The notes under the pieces were generated by a model. That model worked only from the letters and a program-made list of their open reading frames with translations. It was not told the origin of the DNA and searched no databases. 64,000 bases of DNA from JBEIFW01 sp046081125 (GTDB lineage: Bacteria > Actinomycetota > Acidimicrobiia > Acidimicrobiales > Ilumatobacteraceae): assembly GCA_046081125.1 (NCBI GenBank), contig JBJTVH010000033.1, positions 1 to 64,000 on the forward strand, given 5' to 3'. Positions 60,234-64,000 of the stretch are shown one piece after another (the first letter of the stretch is position 1; the number at the start of each line of letters is the position of its first letter). Position numbers and translations under genes: made by a program.

Positions 60234-61063
60234 GGCCCGTCAGTCTGGCCCCGGCGCGCCGCGACGACCGTGGCGAGGCGACCCCAATCCTCGACGCCGA
60301 GCTCTTCGGCCCGTGCCTGCGGACGGATCCCGGCTGCGACGAGATCGTCGCTGTCGGCCCGCTCCCCCAACGAGTTCCGCAACATCTTGCGGCGCTGGCC
60401 GAACCCGGCACGAACCAGTTCGAACAGCACGGCCCGGGGCGCGTCCGTCGCCGGTGCCGGGCGGCGGACGATCGAGACGAGGGCGGATTCCACCTTCGGG
60501 CGCGGCAAGAACACCGTGGCCGGCACCTTGCCGACGAGCGCAGCGCGAGCCCAGTACGCCACCTTGACCGACACGGCGCCGTACGCCGGCTGACCCGGCC
60601 GTGCGACGAGGCGCTCACCGGCCTCCGCCTGCACCATCACCAGCATCCGCTCGATCGCCGGCACCCCGTCGAGCAGATCGGCGATCAGCGGGGTGGCGAT
60701 GTTGTACGGAAGGTTCGCCACGAGCACCCAGCCCCCGGCCTCGCCGAGCACGGCGGCCCAGTCGACGGCGAGCGCATCGGCGTGGACGACCGCGACCTCG
60801 GGTACCTCCTCGGCGAGGACCGCGACGAGACCGGCATCGGCCTCGACTGCGGTGACGGCGGCACCGGTTTCGACCAGCGCCCGCGTCAACGAGCCGAGCC
60901 CCGGACCGATCTCGAGGACCCGGTCGCCGGGGCCCACCTCGGCGAGCCGGGCGATGCGACGCACGGTGTTCGCGTCCACGACGAAGTTCTGACCGAGAGC
61001 CCGGCGCGGCGCGAGCCCGTGCCGTTCGAGCAACTCCTGCGCCTGGCGGCGCGTCAACGTCAC
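60230..61063 (-). CDS. rsmA: 16S rRNA dimethyladenosine transferase RsmA
   Basis: RsmA (KsgA), 277 residues, dimethylates A1518 and A1519 of 16S rRNA. ALGQNFVVDANTVRRIA is the start signature, LEIGPGLGSLTRALVETG binds SAM, VEADAGLVAVL follows, and VANLPYNIATPLI is the NLPY catalytic motif. GQRRKMLRNSLG ends the C-terminal domain. It shares GTGA overlaps with the genes on both sides. Confidence 0.96.
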   Translation of the reverse strand: MTLTRRQAQELLERHGLAPRRALGQNFVVDANTVRRIARLAEVGPGDRVLEIGPGLGSLTRALVETGAAVTAVEADAGLVAVLAEEVPEVAVVHADALAVDWAAVLGEAGGWVLVANLPYNIATPLIADLLDGVPAIERMLVMVQAEAGERLVARPGQPAYGAVSVKVAYWARAALVGKVPATVFLPRPKVESALVSIVRRPAPATDAPRAVLFELVRAGFGQRRKMLRNSLGERADSDDLVAAGIRPQARAEELGVEDWGRLATVVAARRGQTDGP

Positions 61064-61584
61064 TGGCAGCCGGTGGCGGGCGTTGCGCCGGGCTTCTCGC
61101 AGGTGACCCGAACGGTCACGGGGGATTCGACCAGGTCGGCCAGTTGCGAGAACCCGGTGGCGTCGAGCCGGATGACGAGCCCCTGCACGGTCGGGTCCGA
61201 GATCCGGGCGACCGTCACGCAGTTGACGGCGTGGCCGTTGTTGACGTTGCTGACCTTGAGCAGCGCCCCCGTGCGAACCCAGGTGGTCTCGCAGCCGATC
61301 CGGTTCGTGCTCGCCAACGTGACCCGGATCGGGCCGTACGCCGCTCGGGCGAGATCGCCTTGTTCCGGGCTCGGCACGGCGACGGTGTTCTCCTGGGCCG
61401 GTGCGATCGTCGTGACGTCGGTCGTGAGGAACGCCGGCGCCACGCTGGAGGACACGCCTCGCAGGGGCGCCGCAAGGTCGCCGCTCGGACCGGCGCTCGC
61501 CACGGCGGGCGCGCTCGAGCCCGCGTCTGGTTCCCGAAGCAGGAACGGCACAGCGATGAGCGTGACGATGAACGCCGCTATCAC
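61060..61584 (-). CDS. Hypothetical membrane-anchored secreted protein
   Basis: A 174-residue protein with an N-terminal hydrophobic helix (AAFIVTLIAVPFLL) after possible Arg residues, a Ser/Ala-rich linker and a beta-rich domain with four Cys (IGCETTW, AVNCVTVA, VTCEKPG, and the penultimate C). It probably folds outside the membrane with disulfides. It lies between tatD and rsmA, where many actinobacteria encode a resuscitation-promoting factor, but no such domain is visible. The GTG at 61584 is the first usable start; an unusual CTG upstream would add Arg residues. Confidence 0.65.
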   Translation of the reverse strand: MIAAFIVTLIAVPFLLREPDAGSSAPAVASAGPSGDLAAPLRGVSSSVAPAFLTTDVTTIAPAQENTVAVPSPEQGDLARAAYGPIRVTLASTNRIGCETTWVRTGALLKVSNVNNGHAVNCVTVARISDPTVQGLVIRLDATGFSQLADLVESPVTVRVTCEKPGATPATGCQ

Positions 61585-61715
61585 ACGCCGACGGTCGACA
61601 GGTTCGAGCCTCAGAACACCTCACTCCCCTCGGCCCTGGGGACCCCGACCGTATGCGGGCCGGTGCCGTTTCGGGCAGGGCGCCGCCCGGTCACCCGAGC
61701 GACGAGGCCTGAACG

Positions 61716-62477
61716 CTAGGCACGCGACCCGCCGAACGCAACATCGGCGTTGCGCCGGGTGTGCTCGGCCACGACGTCGACGGCCTCCTGGCGCGCCTCG
61801 GCCAGGGCGGCACCGACCGCAGGAAGCAGGGCCGGTTCGTTGCGCCGCCCCCGGTGTGGCACCGGCGCCAGGTAGGGGCTGTCGGTCTCGACGAGCAGGC
61901 GGTCGGCCGGGCACAGGCGAGCCGCGTCGCGCACGTCCTGGGCGGTGCGGAACGACACGATGCCCGAGAACGAGAGGTACGCGCCGAGTTCGAGGCAACG
62001 CCGGGCCTCGCCGGGGCCGCCGGTGAAGCAGTGGAAGATCGTCACCGGCGGGACGCCCACGGCGGCGAACACCTCGAACGTGTCGTCCCAGGCCTCGCGG
62101 GTGTGGACCACGAGCGGGAGGCGGCGGCCGAGCGCCTCGGCCACCTGTTCGGCGAACACCACCCGTTGCACGTCCCGGGGCGAGTGGTCGTAGTGGTAGT
62201 CGAGGCCGCACTCGCCGACCGCGACGAGCCCCGGCGTGTCCCACAGGTCGCGGATCGAAGCGAGGCCGTGGCGGGCGTCGTGGGGATGGAGCCCCACGGT
62301 GGCGCGCACGTCGGGATGGGCAGCGGCGGCGGCGATCGCCGCCAGGCTCGAGGCCCGGTCACAACCGACCGTGACGAACGCCCCGACGCCGGCCGCCCGG
62401 GCGCGGGCCAGCGCACCCTCGACGCCGCCGTCGTAGCCGTAGGCGTCGTCGAGATGGCAGTGGCTGTCGGTCCACAC
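61716..62477 (-). CDS. tatD: TatD family metal-dependent hydrolase
   Basis: A 253-residue TatD DNase-type hydrolase. DSHCHLDD provides the first metal ligands, then VGLHPHDARHG, VGECGLDYHYD, LVVHTREAWDD, IFHCFTGGPGE and VETDSPYLAPVP, all in order. It probably acts as a 3'-5' exonuclease or D-tyrosyl-type deacylase. It is five bases after metG in the metG-tatD-x-rsmA-ispE block. Confidence 0.94.
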   Translation of the reverse strand: MWTDSHCHLDDAYGYDGGVEGALARARAAGVGAFVTVGCDRASSLAAIAAAAAHPDVRATVGLHPHDARHGLASIRDLWDTPGLVAVGECGLDYHYDHSPRDVQRVVFAEQVAEALGRRLPLVVHTREAWDDTFEVFAAVGVPPVTIFHCFTGGPGEARRCLELGAYLSFSGIVSFRTAQDVRDAARLCPADRLLVETDSPYLAPVPHRGRRNEPALLPAVGAALAEARQEAVDVVAEHTRRNADVAFGGSRA

Positions 62478-62482
62478 GGGGC

Positions 62483-63988
62483 TCAGCCCTGCAGGCGGGG
62501 GAACAGCGGCTCACCCTTGGTCACCGGCAACCCGCCCGGATAGCCGCCCCAGGCCACGTCGTCGGGGACCCGGCAGTCCTCCACGAGGCCACCGAGTCCG
62601 AGCCGGGACCAGATCGCCTGCGAGGTCGCCGGGATGGCGGGCGAGGCGAGCACCGCCACGATGCGCAACGCTTCGAGCGCGTCGCCCATCACCGTGTCGA
62701 GCGCCGGACCCGGTTCGGCCTTCCACGGCTCGTGGGTCTCCAGGTAGGCGTTGGTCGCCCGCACGATCGACCACGTGGCCTCGAGGGCCTCGTGGGACGC
62801 AACGTCGTCCCACGCGGCCCGGACCCGGGCCACGGCGTCGGCGGCGACCGCCGCGAGCGGGCTGTCGGCTGCGGGCGCAGGGCCGATCCCGGCGCACTTG
62901 CGTCCGACCACCGTCGCCACCCGGGACAGCAGGTTGCCGAGGTTGTTGGCCAGATCGGCGTTGTAGCGGGCGATCATCCCTTCGTGGGTGAAGTCGCTGT
63001 CCGGGCCGAATGGCAGGTCACGCAGCAGGTGATAGCGGACACCGTCGACGCCGAAGGTGTTCACCAGCAGCTGCGGGCTGATCTGCCCGAACCCGGTCTT
63101 GGACATCTTCTCGCCGCCGACGAGCAGGAACCCGTGGACGTGAACCCTGGGCGGCAGCAGCCCGGCCGACAGCAGCATCGCCGGCCAGTACACGCAGTGG
63201 AACCGCAGGATGTCCTTGCCGACGAGATGGTGAACGTGGGGCCACCAGTGTTCGAAGCGGCCGGGGTCGGCGCCGTAGCCCGCTGCGGTGCAGTAGTTCG
63301 TGAGCGCGTCGAACCACACGTACGTGACATGCGCCGGATCCCACGGGATCGGGATGCCCCAGGTGAGCGACGTGCGGGAGATCGAGAAGTCCCGGAGGCC
63401 CTGGCGGATGAAGCCGATCGCCTCGTTGCGCTTCGACGCCGGCGTGATCGCTTCGGGGTTGGCCTCGAGCCAGTCGAGCAGGCGCTGCTCGTAGCGGGAC
63501 AGCGCGAAGAAGTAGTTCGGTTCGCGCACTGCTTCGACCGGCCGCTTGTGGATCGGGCAGCGGTCGCCGTCGAGGAGGTCGGACGGCTCGTAGTAGGCCT
63601 CGCACGACACGCAGTACAAGCCCTCGTAGGTGCCCTCGTAGATGTCGCCGTTGGCCCGGCACGCTTCGAGGAGCGTCTGCACCGCAACTCGATGGCGGGG
63701 TTCGGTGGTTCGGATGAAGTCGTCGTTGGAGATGCCGAGCAACGACCAGGCCGCTTTGAACGTCTCGGCCACCTCGCCGGCCCACGCCTCGGGGGCCTTG
63801 CCTTCGGCCTCGGCGGCTCGCTGGATCTTGAGACCGTGCTCGTCGGTGCCGGTCAGGAACAGCACCTCGTCGCCGATCAGGCGGTGCCAGCGCGCGAGCG
63901 CATCGGCGTGGACGGTGGTGTACGTGTGGCCGACGTGCGGCGCCGCGTTCACGTAGTAGATCGGGGTGGTGACGTAGAAGCGGCCCAC
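62483..63988 (-). CDS. metG: Methionine--tRNA ligase
   Basis: MetRS, 501 residues. TTPIYYVNAAPHVGHTYT holds the HIGH-type motif, FLTGTDEHGLKIQ binds methionine, the zinc knuckle is CVSCEAYYEPSDL then DRCPIHKRP, and GEKMSKTGFG is the KMSKS loop. It ends without the extra C-terminal dimer domain, as in the mycobacterial type. It is the first gene of the block and the last gene in the window; its promoter is mostly beyond the edge. Confidence 0.96.
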   Translation of the reverse strand: MGRFYVTTPIYYVNAAPHVGHTYTTVHADALARWHRLIGDEVLFLTGTDEHGLKIQRAAEAEGKAPEAWAGEVAETFKAAWSLLGISNDDFIRTTEPRHRVAVQTLLEACRANGDIYEGTYEGLYCVSCEAYYEPSDLLDGDRCPIHKRPVEAVREPNYFFALSRYEQRLLDWLEANPEAITPASKRNEAIGFIRQGLRDFSISRTSLTWGIPIPWDPAHVTYVWFDALTNYCTAAGYGADPGRFEHWWPHVHHLVGKDILRFHCVYWPAMLLSAGLLPPRVHVHGFLLVGGEKMSKTGFGQISPQLLVNTFGVDGVRYHLLRDLPFGPDSDFTHEGMIARYNADLANNLGNLLSRVATVVGRKCAGIGPAPAADSPLAAVAADAVARVRAAWDDVASHEALEATWSIVRATNAYLETHEPWKAEPGPALDTVMGDALEALRIVAVLASPAIPATSQAIWSRLGLGGLVEDCRVPDDVAWGGYPGGLPVTKGEPLFPRLQG

Positions 63989-64000
63989 GGCGGGCGAGGG

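Noticed and set aside
1..64000. Mobile elements, prophage or integration sites
   Set aside because: No transposase, integrase, phage or toxin-antitoxin gene was seen, and the tRNA-Gln has no duplicated 3' end nearby.

Overview
This 64 kb window is a compact, gene-dense stretch of a very GC-rich bacterial chromosome. It holds about 65 protein genes and one tRNA, no gap above 150 bp, and no insertion sequence, phage gene, rRNA or CRISPR array. The gene content points to the Actinomycetota: a bS22-type ribosomal miniprotein, a class E sortase, a UvrD2-type helicase with an HRDC domain, and many GTG starts with GTGA overlaps. Acidimicrobiia is my best guess, but that is inference.

0-6.6 kb: an acyl-CoA dehydrogenase (cut by the window edge) diverges from an NADPH-FMN reductase across a palindromic operator. 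An OafA-like acyltransferase, an SDR, cysS and a DUF4234 membrane protein follow. 6.6-13.5 kb: a complete System I cytochrome c maturation operon, ccmA-B-C-D-E-F-G-H plus a CcmI-like TPR protein whose fifth codon is TAG. 13.6-23.8 kb: a class E sortase, enoyl-CoA hydratase, an omega-amidase-like hydrolase coupled to an aminotransferase, a lipoprotein, a glycosyltransferase, a TetR regulator coupled to a polytopic membrane protein, flavodoxin, flavin reductase and a ferritin-like protein. 23.8-32.5 kb: a secreted pair, DUF2889, DUF192-rsmI, an MFS exporter, an inositol-monophosphatase-type enzyme, a GGDEF protein and dxs.

32.5-42.3 kb: an SDR with an apparent one-base deletion near its end, converging on a seven-gene minus-strand operon. 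In order of transcription the operon encodes an LPATG surface protein, a polyprenyl-phosphate-type GT2, a GT-C-like membrane protein, a duplicated beta-domain protein, a second GT-C-like membrane protein, a methyltransferase and a GT4. It looks like an uncharacterised surface glycan or glycoprotein assembly system and is the best candidate for an undescribed system here. A PAP2 enzyme and an LppX-like lipoprotein follow.

43.3-49.2 kb: a ThDP enzyme coupled to an acyl-CoA ligase, and a Tat-type DUF1501/DUF1800 pair. 49.2-64 kb: housekeeping genes. These are mfd, pth, rplY, prs and a C-terminally truncated glmU, then uvrD2, an amphi-Trp protein, tRNA-Gln, bS22, and the minus-strand block metG-tatD-hypothetical-rsmA-ispE.

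Regulatory signals recur. Five genes have an extended -10-like hexamer exactly seven bases before the start codon, which is typical of leaderless mRNAs. A GTTAC-N6-GTRRC palindrome occurs at the TetR gene, between the first two genes, and upstream of dxs. All functions are inferred from sequence alone; no database search was possible.
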